Under the pieces are notes generated by a model. It searched no databases, had not been told where the DNA came from, and saw nothing but the letters and a program-made list of their open reading frames with translations. Below, in pieces: positions 15,647-22,673 of a stretch of 64,000 nucleotides of DNA. The stretch covers positions 291,501 to 355,500 of the forward strand of contig NC_014836.1 in the NCBI RefSeq assembly GCF_000177635.2. Reading direction: 5' to 3'. Source of the stretch: Desulfurispirillum indicum S5. Its GTDB lineage: Bacteria; Chrysiogenota; Chrysiogenetes; Chrysiogenales; Chrysiogenaceae. A program made the position numbers and the translations under genes. Numbering within the stretch: the stretch's first letter is position 1; each line of letters begins with the position of its first letter.

Positions 15647-15895
15647 ATGAAGTCTATCTATGTTGGCAACCTGCCATTCAGCACCACTGAAGACGAACTG
15701 GGCAACCTCTTTGCAGAGTATGGTGACGTGTACTCCATCAAGCTGATCGCTGACCGTGAAACCGGCAAACTGCGCGGTTTTGCCTTTGTTGAAATGGAAG
15801 ACAACGAGAGCCTGGCGGCTATCGAAGCCCTTGACGGCTTTGAGTTCGGCGGACGCAAACTGCGTGTGAACGAGGCTCGTCCCCGCAACTTCTAA
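15647..15895 (+). CDS. RRM-type RNA-binding protein
   Basis: 82 residues: a single RNA recognition motif with RNP2 IYVGNLPF at residues 4-11 and RNP1 KLRGFAFVEM around residues 42-51. It is similar to the small glycine-poor cold-regulated RNA-binding proteins of cyanobacteria and proteobacteria. The usual glycine-rich tail is missing; it ends RVNEARPRNF. It probably binds single-stranded RNA, with targets unknown. Single-gene unit with its own promoter and a strong terminator. Confidence 0.93.
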   Translation: MKSIYVGNLPFSTTEDELGNLFAEYGDVYSIKLIADRETGKLRGFAFVEMEDNESLAAIEALDGFEFGGRKLRVNEARPRNF

Positions 15896-15918
15896 CAGAT
15901 TGCAGAAAATATGAGAAA

Positions 15919-15948
15919 GCGCTGGCCCAAGGGCCAGCGCTTTTTTTT
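15919..15948 (+). terminator. Rho-independent terminator after the RRM gene
   Basis: GCGCTGGCCC (15919-15928) pairs with GGGCCAGCGC (15931-15940), followed by eight T. The preceding A-run makes it potentially bidirectional, serving the convergent USP gene too. Confidence 0.9.
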
Positions 15949-15958
15949 ATGTATTCAG

Positions 15959-16822
15959 TCAGCGCAGCAGCAAAAGTGACTTGCGGGTACGGGAAATCAT
16001 AGTGGCAGTAAAGCTGCCAAAGAGGGTGGTGCGCAGGCGGTTCTTGCTGAAAGCGCCCATGACAATCATATCCACATCGTGCTCTACCTGGTAGTTCAGC
16101 AGGGCTGTCACGACGTCATCGCCTTGCAGCGCCGCAAAGCTGGCGTTCACTCCGTTTTGCTGCAGTGATTTAGCGGCATCGCTCAGGAGTTCCTGTGATT
16201 GGCTTTCCTGAGTGCCCACATGGACCACATGGCAGGGCAGGGTTTTGAACAGAGGGCTGGTGGCCACCATTTCCAGGGCCTTGCGGCTTTTCTGCGAACC
16301 GTCATAGGCCAGCAGGACGCTGCGGGGAGGGACAAAGTCTTCGGTTACCAGCAGGATGGGTTCGTTGAGGGAGCGAATGATCACTTCCACCTGGGAGCCC
16401 ACCCGGTCTTCGGCGCTTTGGGTGTCTTCGCCCCGCAGTCCCAGAACCAGCACTCGCATGGCGTCATGCAGCTCCACCACGTTCTCGTAGAGTTTGCCGT
16501 GACGCTGCAGAATCTGGGCGGTTGCTCCAAAAACAGTCGCGCGCTGCCTAGCCCGCTCCAGGGCTTCTTTACCAGCTGCGATACGCAGCTTGCTGGCTTC
16601 GTTGTCTTCGCTGGCAAGGGCTTCCAGCAGGTCATCCCGGGTGCCCAGGCCGATATTGCCGGTCATGTCGGTGCGTGGCTCCTGATTATCGCGCTCAATA
16701 GTATTGAGGAAGGTCAGGGGACGCTGGATGCGAGCCGCGATCCAGCCGCTGTAGTCGGCTACGGCATCACTCAAGGACGATCCGTCTACACATCCCAGTA
16801 CGACTTTGTCGGTATCTTCCAT
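15959..16822 (-). CDS. Tandem universal stress protein (UspA-like)
   Basis: 287 residues holding two USP domains: residues ~5-150 (VVLGCVDGSSLSDAVADYSGWIA...) and ~165-287 (SVLLAYDGSQKSRKALEM ... DMIVMGAFSKNRLRTTLFGS). The second domain has a G-x-F-S/x-G-S-type ATP-loop remnant near the C-terminus. Stop and start of the SulP gene and this one overlap by one base (TGATG), so they are translationally coupled. SulP transporters are often followed by USP-domain proteins, suggesting a regulatory partner for the transporter. Confidence 0.9.
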   Translation of the reverse strand: MEDTDKVVLGCVDGSSLSDAVADYSGWIAARIQRPLTFLNTIERDNQEPRTDMTGNIGLGTRDDLLEALASEDNEASKLRIAAGKEALERARQRATVFGATAQILQRHGKLYENVVELHDAMRVLVLGLRGEDTQSAEDRVGSQVEVIIRSLNEPILLVTEDFVPPRSVLLAYDGSQKSRKALEMVATSPLFKTLPCHVVHVGTQESQSQELLSDAAKSLQQNGVNASFAALQGDDVVTALLNYQVEHDVDMIVMGAFSKNRLRTTLFGSFTATMISRTRKSLLLLR

Positions 16823-18315
16823 CAGTGTTCTCCCAGTACCCGTTGCAGTTCTTCAGGCTTGTCGTGCACGCCGAAGCGGTCGATGATGGTCTTGCTGGCC
16901 TCATTCTGGCCAATCAGTTCGACTTCTGTTCCTTCGCGGCGAAATTTCAGAATGGCCTTATCCAGGGCATTGACCGCCGAAATGTCCCAGAAGTGGGCCC
17001 GACTCAGGTCAATGACGACCTTGTTGATAACTTCTCTGGTGTCAAAGAAGTCCACAAAACGATCGGCAGAGTTAAAGAAAACCTGACCCACAATCCGGTA
17101 GGTGCGCGCTTCCCCAGACTCGTTCAGATCACTCCTACAGTACATGAAGTGGCTGATTTTGTTGGCAAAAAAGAGTGAAGCCAGCAAAACGCCGGTCAGA
17201 ACACCGTAGGCCAGATTGTGGGTCACGACCACCACCACGACTGTGGAGAGGACAACGATATTGGTGGAAAGGGGCAGGGTGCGTGCGCGCTTGAGGTAGC
17301 CCCAGTCGAAGGTGCCAATGGATACCATGATCATCACCGCCACCAGGGCAGCCATGGGGATCAGGGAGATGTAGTCGCTGAGGAACACCACCATGATAAG
17401 CAGGTAGACACCAGCTGACAGGGTAGAAAGCCTGCCGCGGCCACCGGATTTGATGTTGATGATGGACTGGCCGATCATGGCGCAGCCAGCCATGCCACCC
17501 ATGAAGCCGGAGAAGATATTGGCAAGTCCCTGCCCCTTGCATTCGCGGTGTTTATCGCTTTTACTGTTGGTCAGATCATCGACGATGGTGGCGGTCATCA
17601 GGGATTCCAGCAGGCCCACAACAGCCAGCGCTGCCGAATAGGGCAGGATGATCAGAAGTGTTTCCAGGGTCAGGGGTACATCGGGCCACAGGAAGATGGG
17701 CAGCGTATCGGGTAACTGGCCCATATCACCAACGGTGCGTATATCCAGGCCCAGCACCAGGGCTGCACCCGTCAGAATCAGAATGGTCACCAGCGGCGAA
17801 GGCAGCAGTTTGCCGATTTTGGGCAGGTAGGGGAAGAGGTAGATAATGGCCAGACCTGCCGCTGTCATGGCGTATACATGCCAGGTAACATTTGTCAGTT
17901 CGGGGATCTGGGCCAGAAATATGAGTATGGCCAAGGCGTTTACAAAGCCAATGACGACGGCGCGGGCCACAAAGCTCATGAGGTGGGCTACTTTGAGGTA
18001 GCCCATGGCAATTTGAATAATGCCCGTCAGCAGAGTGGCTGCCAGCAGGTACTCCAGCCCATGGTCCCGTACCAGGGTCACCATGAGCAGGGCCATGGCA
18101 CCGGTGGCGGCGCTGATCATGCCGGGGCGGCCGCCAACGATGGAAATCAGCACGGCTATGCAGAAGGAAGCGTACAGGCCGACTTTGGGATCAACACCTG
18201 CGATAATGGAAAAGGCAATGGCTTCGGGAATGAGGGCGAGGGCAACAACCAGCCCAGCCAGCAAATCTCCGCGGACATTTCCCAGCCAATCTTTTTTTGT
18301 GGAAAGCAGAAACAC
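16822..18315 (-). CDS. SulP-family anion transporter with STAS domain
   Basis: 497 residues from a GTG at 18315 (GGAG five bases upstream). The first ~390 residues form the hydrophobic transporter core with GDLLAGLVVALALIPEAIAFSIIAGVDPKVGLYASF, GGRPGMISAATGAMALL and the conserved MGGMAGCAMIGQSIINIKSGGRGRLSTL. The last ~100 residues form a STAS domain (VVIDLSRAHFWDISAVNALDKAILKFRREG). SulP members carry sulfate, bicarbonate, molybdate or other anions; the motif set resembles the SulP/BicA branch, so bicarbonate uptake is as plausible as sulfate. Operon with the USP gene. Confidence 0.92.
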   Translation of the reverse strand: MFLLSTKKDWLGNVRGDLLAGLVVALALIPEAIAFSIIAGVDPKVGLYASFCIAVLISIVGGRPGMISAATGAMALLMVTLVRDHGLEYLLAATLLTGIIQIAMGYLKVAHLMSFVARAVVIGFVNALAILIFLAQIPELTNVTWHVYAMTAAGLAIIYLFPYLPKIGKLLPSPLVTILILTGAALVLGLDIRTVGDMGQLPDTLPIFLWPDVPLTLETLLIILPYSAALAVVGLLESLMTATIVDDLTNSKSDKHRECKGQGLANIFSGFMGGMAGCAMIGQSIINIKSGGRGRLSTLSAGVYLLIMVVFLSDYISLIPMAALVAVMIMVSIGTFDWGYLKRARTLPLSTNIVVLSTVVVVVVTHNLAYGVLTGVLLASLFFANKISHFMYCRSDLNESGEARTYRIVGQVFFNSADRFVDFFDTREVINKVVIDLSRAHFWDISAVNALDKAILKFRREGTEVELIGQNEASKTIIDRFGVHDKPEELQRVLGEH

Positions 18316-18441
18316 GAAAGCTCCAGACTGTGGTAAAGGGTGAATGATGAGTTCGGGTATCCCCAGCGCCTGACAGGAATTGATGCTGGGTTATATGGAG
18401 GGGCTTTGCACGGAGGTTTCCCCAGCAAAAAGAAGGAGCTG

Positions 18442-18469
18442 AATATACAGATTTTCGCGGGAATTGCAA
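18442..18469 (-). promoter_or_regulatory. Candidate promoter and structured leader of the SulP-USP operon
   Basis: On the minus strand TTGCAA (18469-18464), 16 bases, TATATT (18447-18442). The ~120-base leader that follows can pair GCTGGG (18426-18421 region) with CCCAGC and contains GGGGAAACC and GCAAAGCC segments. It resembles no riboswitch class I can name with confidence. Confidence 0.4.
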
Positions 18470-18509
18470 CTGTGCGTTGCCACATATCTGCAGAGAGAGC
18501 AGGTTGGCT

Positions 18510-19667
18510 TCAACGCTCCAGCATAGCCAGCATTTCCAGGTGGGTGGTGTGCGGGTACATGTCAAAACCCTCCAGGTGGGTAAGGGTAAAGGCAGAGTTT
18601 TCCTGAAGGAAGCGCAGGTCGCGGGCCATGGTGGCAGGATTGCAGCTGATGTAGATCAGCTTTTTGGCATGGCTTGCGAGAATTCTGCTGGTCATGCCCC
18701 GGCCGAGGCCGGTGCGGGGCGGATCGACCACAACGATTTGACGATCGCTGCCGATGGCGGATTTTTCTGCGTCGCCTGCCTGGAAGCGGGTGTTGGCAAG
18801 GTCGCGGCAGTTGCGCCGTGCCAGTTTCACCGCTGGAGCAGATATCTCCCAGGCCTCCAGGGAGGCAGCACCTGAGGCGATGGCCCGCGAGAAGGTTCCG
18901 CTGCCGCAGTAGCCTTCAAAGACATGCTGTCCGGCGCAGGCGCTGGCAACGTGGCTGGCCATAAGGGCAGTGACAAAGGGGTTTGCCTGGGCAAATCCGG
19001 CGCTGTCAAGGAGCATGGGGCCAAAGCCGTAGTCTTCCAGAACCATGGAGGGAGAGCCTTCAACAGGCTCGCAGGCGCGGTGATCGCGGAAGCTGACGGC
19101 GGCGCTGGCCTGAAGGGCGGAAGCCAGCAGCAGGTAATCGCCGTCCCTGGGAGGTCGCGCGGCCATGTCCTGTACCACCTGTTGCAGGGGTGGCGCCAGC
19201 ACCGGGCAGTTGGCGACGGGGACGACCTGATTGGTGCCGCGGGCAAAAAAACCGACCTGGCCATGGCGCACCTTGAGCTGGGCGCGGTGGCGATAGGCCA
19301 CAGGTTCGGGTGAGGGAACCAGCGGGATTTCCCGGATCATGGACTGTCCGGCCAGGGTCTCCTGGGCCATGCGCTGTTTAAGGCTGACCTGGTCGGGGTA
19401 AGTGATATGCATCAGATCGCATCCGCCGCACTTCAGGTAGTGGGGGCAGAAGGGTTCGACGCGCTGGGGCGAGGGTTCGAGTATCGCTGTCACCTCAGCA
19501 CGCATGTGGCGTTTTTTTTCCTGGGTGACACGCGCCTGTACCTGGTCGCCGGGGGAGGTGGCGGGCACGAAAACGGCTTTGTCCCGGGCGTACCCCAGGC
19601 CAATTCCCGGCGGAGCATATTTCGCAATGGTCAGGGCGATGGACTCCTCGGATTGCTGGTGTTTCAT
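18510..19667 (-). CDS. rlmD: 23S rRNA (uracil-C5)-methyltransferase, RlmD/RumA family
   Basis: 385 residues from the ATG at 19667. Order: N-terminal TRAM-like region (residues ~8-55), a [4Fe-4S] cluster motif CPHYLKCGGCDLMHI with a further cysteine upstream, then the SAM-binding Rossmann domain (EGYCGSGTFS) and the catalytic motifs VVVDPPRTGLG and YISCNPATMARDL, whose Cys is the catalytic nucleophile. The enzyme transfers methyl from SAM to C5 of a uridine; RlmD (U1939 in E. coli) is the best guess, but RlmCD/TrmA-like specificity cannot be excluded. The ribosome site is weak. Confidence 0.85.
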   Translation of the reverse strand: MKHQQSEESIALTIAKYAPPGIGLGYARDKAVFVPATSPGDQVQARVTQEKKRHMRAEVTAILEPSPQRVEPFCPHYLKCGGCDLMHITYPDQVSLKQRMAQETLAGQSMIREIPLVPSPEPVAYRHRAQLKVRHGQVGFFARGTNQVVPVANCPVLAPPLQQVVQDMAARPPRDGDYLLLASALQASAAVSFRDHRACEPVEGSPSMVLEDYGFGPMLLDSAGFAQANPFVTALMASHVASACAGQHVFEGYCGSGTFSRAIASGAASLEAWEISAPAVKLARRNCRDLANTRFQAGDAEKSAIGSDRQIVVVDPPRTGLGRGMTSRILASHAKKLIYISCNPATMARDLRFLQENSAFTLTHLEGFDMYPHTTHLEMLAMLER

Positions 19668-19755
19668 AAAAATTCTGCTTTCTTGACTTTTGTCAAAGGC
19701 GCTTGGTGGTAAAGGGGTTATAGTCTGCGGAAATATCCGATTTCTGGAGGTTCCC

Positions 19756-20097
19756 ATGAGCTTGATCAAGAATATCACCCACACCGAAGTGCATCAACTG
19801 GCTGGACTGGTCGAATACGGCGAAGGCAAGGTGGTCAGCCGCACCCTGACCCAGACGCCCCATGTGGGCCTGACCCTGTTTGCCTTCGATGCCGGTGAAG
19901 GCATCAGTACCCACAGCGCCCCCGGCGATGCCATGGTGCAGATCCTGGATGGCAGCGCCGAGATCACCATTGGCGAAACCACGGTGGTGGTGAAGACTGG
20001 CGAAGTGGTGGTCATGCCCGCCGACATCCCCCACGGCCTGAAGGCCAAAGAGCGCTTTAAGATGCTGCTCTTTTTTGTGAGCAGCCCGAAGAAGTAG
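19756..20097 (+). CDS. Small cupin-domain protein
   Basis: 113 residues, start at the ATG at 19756 with GGAGG at 19746-19750. One conserved double-stranded beta-helix (cupin_2): the first motif is degenerate (GISTHSAPGDAMVQILDGSAEITIG, a single His) and the second reads GEVVVMPADIPHGLKA. Metal-binding residues are reduced to two histidines and a possible Asp, as in many small regulatory or unknown cupins. Divergent from the methyltransferase gene; ends at a bidirectional terminator shared with hisG. Confidence 0.9.
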   Translation: MSLIKNITHTEVHQLAGLVEYGEGKVVSRTLTQTPHVGLTLFAFDAGEGISTHSAPGDAMVQILDGSAEITIGETTVVVKTGEVVVMPADIPHGLKAKERFKMLLFFVSSPKK

Positions 20098-20163
20098 ATT
20101 GACCTGAACTCTGCGTGGCGCTTTCCATAAGCGCAAAGGTTTCACACAAAGCCCTCTACGAAC

Positions 20164-20193
20164 AAAGGCCACTCTGGAGAAGAGTGGCCTTTT
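20164..20193. terminator. Bidirectional terminator between cupin gene and hisG
   Basis: AAAGGCCACTCT (20164-20175) and AGAGTGGCCTTTT (20181-20193) form a 12-bp stem with A-run on one side and T-run on the other, serving both convergent transcripts. Confidence 0.88.
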
Positions 20194-20223
20194 GCTGTTC
20201 AGGTGACGTTTTTCAGAAGCCTG

Positions 20224-20856
20224 TCAGAGCTGCCCGGCCATGTCCGCCAGCAGCTTTTCAATCTGGGCGTGGCGGTTTTTCATGCTGTTGCGGTTGGTGA
20301 TGACCCGGCAGGTGGAGCGGAAGATGACTTCTTTGACTTCCAGGCCGTTCTGGCGCAGGGTTTCGCCGGTTTCCACAATATCCACCACCCGGTGGGCCAG
20401 CCCCACCAGCGGTGCCAGCTCAATGGAGCCATAGAGTTTGATGATTTCCACATCGACGCCTTTGGAGGCGAAGAATCGCTCGGCCACGTTCACCATCTTG
20501 GTGCCCACGATGGTGCCGTTATAGCCGGGGTTCTCGGTGGAGTAGCCCTTGGGCTCCGCCACCACCACATCGCAGCCACCAAATCCCAGGTCCAGGGGTT
20601 CGTAGAGATCGCAGGTGGATTCCTCGATGGTGTCCTTGCCGCAGATACCCACATCGGCAGCGCCGTGGTGTACATAGGTGGGAACGTCCTGGGCGCGCAC
20701 GATCATGAAGGTGACGGGTTGCTCCTGCAGGGGGAAGATCAGCTTGCGCGAACCGCTGAACATGTCGCGGCAGCCAAAGCCGATCTTCTCGAATATTTTC
20801 ATGGACTCTTCCTGAATGCGCCCCTTGGGCAGCGCGATCACCAGGTTCTTCTTCAT
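20224..20856 (-). CDS. hisG: ATP phosphoribosyltransferase, short form
   Basis: 210 residues, the short HisG_S form lacking the C-terminal regulatory domain. It starts MKKNLVIALPKGRIQEESM and contains the PRPP-binding region DVVVAEPKGYS...; SIELAPLVGLAHRVVDIVETGETL is the family signature. It catalyses the first step of histidine synthesis (ATP + PRPP). Short forms need HisZ for activity and feedback; no hisZ is visible here. Start overlaps the murA stop by four bases. The murA-hisG pairing is common. Confidence 0.96.
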   Translation of the reverse strand: MKKNLVIALPKGRIQEESMKIFEKIGFGCRDMFSGSRKLIFPLQEQPVTFMIVRAQDVPTYVHHGAADVGICGKDTIEESTCDLYEPLDLGFGGCDVVVAEPKGYSTENPGYNGTIVGTKMVNVAERFFASKGVDVEIIKLYGSIELAPLVGLAHRVVDIVETGETLRQNGLEVKEVIFRSTCRVITNRNSMKNRHAQIEKLLADMAGQL

Positions 20857-22109
20857 TCCCGTACCCTTTCTATTTTGGCTCCCAGGCGGGAGAGTTTTTC
20901 TTCAATGTGGTCGTAACCGCGATCCAGGTGGTAAATGCGGCTGATTTCACTGGCTCCGCTGGCGGCCAGGGCGGCAATCACCAGGGACGCGCTGGCTCGC
21001 AGATCTGTTGCCATGACCGGGGCACCCTTGAGGCGTGGTTTGCCCTTGACGATGGCCCGTGAGCCCTGCACTTCGATATCGCAGCCCATGCGGCGCAGCT
21101 CTGCCACGTGCATGAAGCGGTTTTCAAAGATGGTTTCCTCGATAACGCTGACCCCCGTGCCACGGCACATCAGGGCCATGTACTGGGCCTGCATGTCGGT
21201 GGGAAAGCCGGGGTAGGGACTGGTGGCCATGTCGCGGCAGGTGATGCCGTTGCCGTAAATATGTATGAGTTCATCGTCACACTCAATGCGGATGTCGCAG
21301 TCGCGCAGCTTGATGATAACGCTTTCCAGATACTGGGCCACTTCGATGGGCAGGGTGACGTGCCCGGCCGTGATGGCCGCCGCCGCCATGAAGGTTCCCG
21401 CCTCAATGCGGTCGGGCATGACGCTGTACTCGGTGCCGCGCAGCTCTTCAACGCCGTGGATGGTGATGGTGTCGGTTCCGGCGCCTTCAATATGGGCTCC
21501 CATGGAGGTCAGGCAGCGGGCCAGATCCACCACTTCCGGCTCCTTGGCGGCGTTTTTCAGCACGGTTTTGCCCTTGGCCAGGGTGGCGGCCATCATGATG
21601 TTTTCGGTGCCCGTAACCGTAACCGTGTCAAAGGAAATGGCCGCTCCCCGCAGTTCTTCGCAGCGGGCGATGATGTAGCCATCCACAATATCCAGCTCCA
21701 CCCCCATCTTGCGCAGAGCGTCCAGGTGCAGGTTGACCGGACGGGCGCCAATGGCGCAGCCTCCGGGCAGGCTCACCCTGGCTTCGTGGTAGCGGGCCAC
21801 CATGGGGCCGAGGAAGAGAATGCTGGCGCGCATGGTCTTCACCAGCTCATAGGGGGCTTCCAGACGATTCATGCCGTTGCGGTGAACGTGGAAGCAGTTG
21901 GTCGCCTCATCAAGCTCGCAGGTGGCGCCCATGTGCTGCAGGATTTTGCTGATGGTGTAGATGTCCCGTAAACGGGGCACGTTGTTGATTTTCATGGGCT
22001 GTTCCGTGAGTACGGAAGCGGCAATGATGGGAAGGGCGGCGTTTTTGGCTCCGCTGATATTCACATGACCCTGCAGCGGTACACCGCCGTGAATGATGAA
22101 TTTGTCCAT
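20853..22109 (-). CDS. murA: UDP-N-acetylglucosamine 1-carboxyvinyltransferase
   Basis: 418 residues, the family length. First committed step of peptidoglycan synthesis, transferring enolpyruvyl from PEP to UDP-GlcNAc in the cytoplasm. Visible: FIIHGGVPLQGHVNISGAKNAALPIIAA at the N-terminus, the active-site loop LPGGCAIGARPVNLHLDALRKMG whose Cys is the fosfomycin-sensitive residue (Cys115-equivalent), and the C-terminal DRGYDHIEEKLSRLGAKIERV. Presence of Cys predicts fosfomycin sensitivity of the enzyme. Operon with hisG. Confidence 0.97.
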   Translation of the reverse strand: MDKFIIHGGVPLQGHVNISGAKNAALPIIAASVLTEQPMKINNVPRLRDIYTISKILQHMGATCELDEATNCFHVHRNGMNRLEAPYELVKTMRASILFLGPMVARYHEARVSLPGGCAIGARPVNLHLDALRKMGVELDIVDGYIIARCEELRGAAISFDTVTVTGTENIMMAATLAKGKTVLKNAAKEPEVVDLARCLTSMGAHIEGAGTDTITIHGVEELRGTEYSVMPDRIEAGTFMAAAAITAGHVTLPIEVAQYLESVIIKLRDCDIRIECDDELIHIYGNGITCRDMATSPYPGFPTDMQAQYMALMCRGTGVSVIEETIFENRFMHVAELRRMGCDIEVQGSRAIVKGKPRLKGAPVMATDLRASASLVIAALAASGASEISRIYHLDRGYDHIEEKLSRLGAKIERVRE

Positions 22110-22137
22110 TGAGGTTTATATCCTGTATTGATTTATG

Positions 22138-22670
22138 AAAAGGCATGTATCTCGCCAAGGCGCAAAGACGCCAAGGGAAAATACTATTCTGTTAATCCGT
22201 TTACAATACGAACGATTCCATCTTTCATGAGCGCTTCGCCAAAATTCAGCAGGAAACCAAGCTTTTTATCGGTAAGACGCAAGTACGTCAGAAGCTGCTT
22301 TTTATGTGTATTCTGAATACACTCCACTGACTTTAGCTCAAGAATAATCATGTTGTTTACAACAATATCAGCGCGAAACCCTTCATCAAAGATTCTTCCA
22401 TTGTAGTGTATGGGCACAGAAACTTGCCGCTCAACCTGCAGGCCCTGCTCTGTAAGTAATTGGGCGAGGATTACTTCGTAAACACTCTCCAATAGCCCAG
22501 GCCCAGTGTTTTGATGAAGCTTTACCGCAGTATCCACAATGATTTTTCCAAGAGCATTTTCACTTAACATGGTTGCTGTCCTGCGAAATTGCATGGCAAA
22601 GAGTTATTTCTTCTTTGCGCCTTTGCGCCTTGAGTGAGCGCAGCGATCGGGCGTGAGGCACTGCCTTTTT
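22138..22670. mobile_element. Family C element carrying a GxxExxY gene
   Basis: Bounded by AAAAGGCA (22138) and TGCCTTTTT (ending 22670) in inverted orientation. Inside each end lie complementary cassettes of the type CTCGCCAAGGCGCAAAGACGCCAAGG and CTTTGCGCCTTTGCGCCTTGAG. The central gene is AT-richer than its neighbours. The same two ends without the gene occur inverted at 9117-9252. No transposase is present, so any mobility would be non-autonomous. It separates murA from glnE. Confidence 0.65.
22184..22570 (-). CDS. GxxExxY protein
   Basis: 128 residues from the ATG at 22570 (AGGA upstream). It contains the defining GPGLLESVYE (G-x-x-E-x-x-Y) and a PD-(D/E)xK nuclease-like arrangement: GFRADIVVNNMIILELKSVE, with D and E-x-K placed as in that fold, then YLRLTDKKLGFLLNFG and a C-terminal IVRIVNGL. 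Function is unknown; the nuclease-like core is known for the family but activity is unproven. The gene sits centrally between terminal cassettes, suggesting it belongs to the element. Confidence 0.9.
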   Translation of the reverse strand: MLSENALGKIIVDTAVKLHQNTGPGLLESVYEVILAQLLTEQGLQVERQVSVPIHYNGRIFDEGFRADIVVNNMIILELKSVECIQNTHKKQLLTYLRLTDKKLGFLLNFGEALMKDGIVRIVNGLTE

Positions 22671-22673
22671 CTT

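Noticed and set aside
18320-18440. Cyclic di-GMP (GEMM) or Moco riboswitch before SulP
   Set aside because: GGGGAAACC and GCAAAGCC look like GEMM pieces, but the hairpin required between them is missing and the tetraloop receptor is absent.
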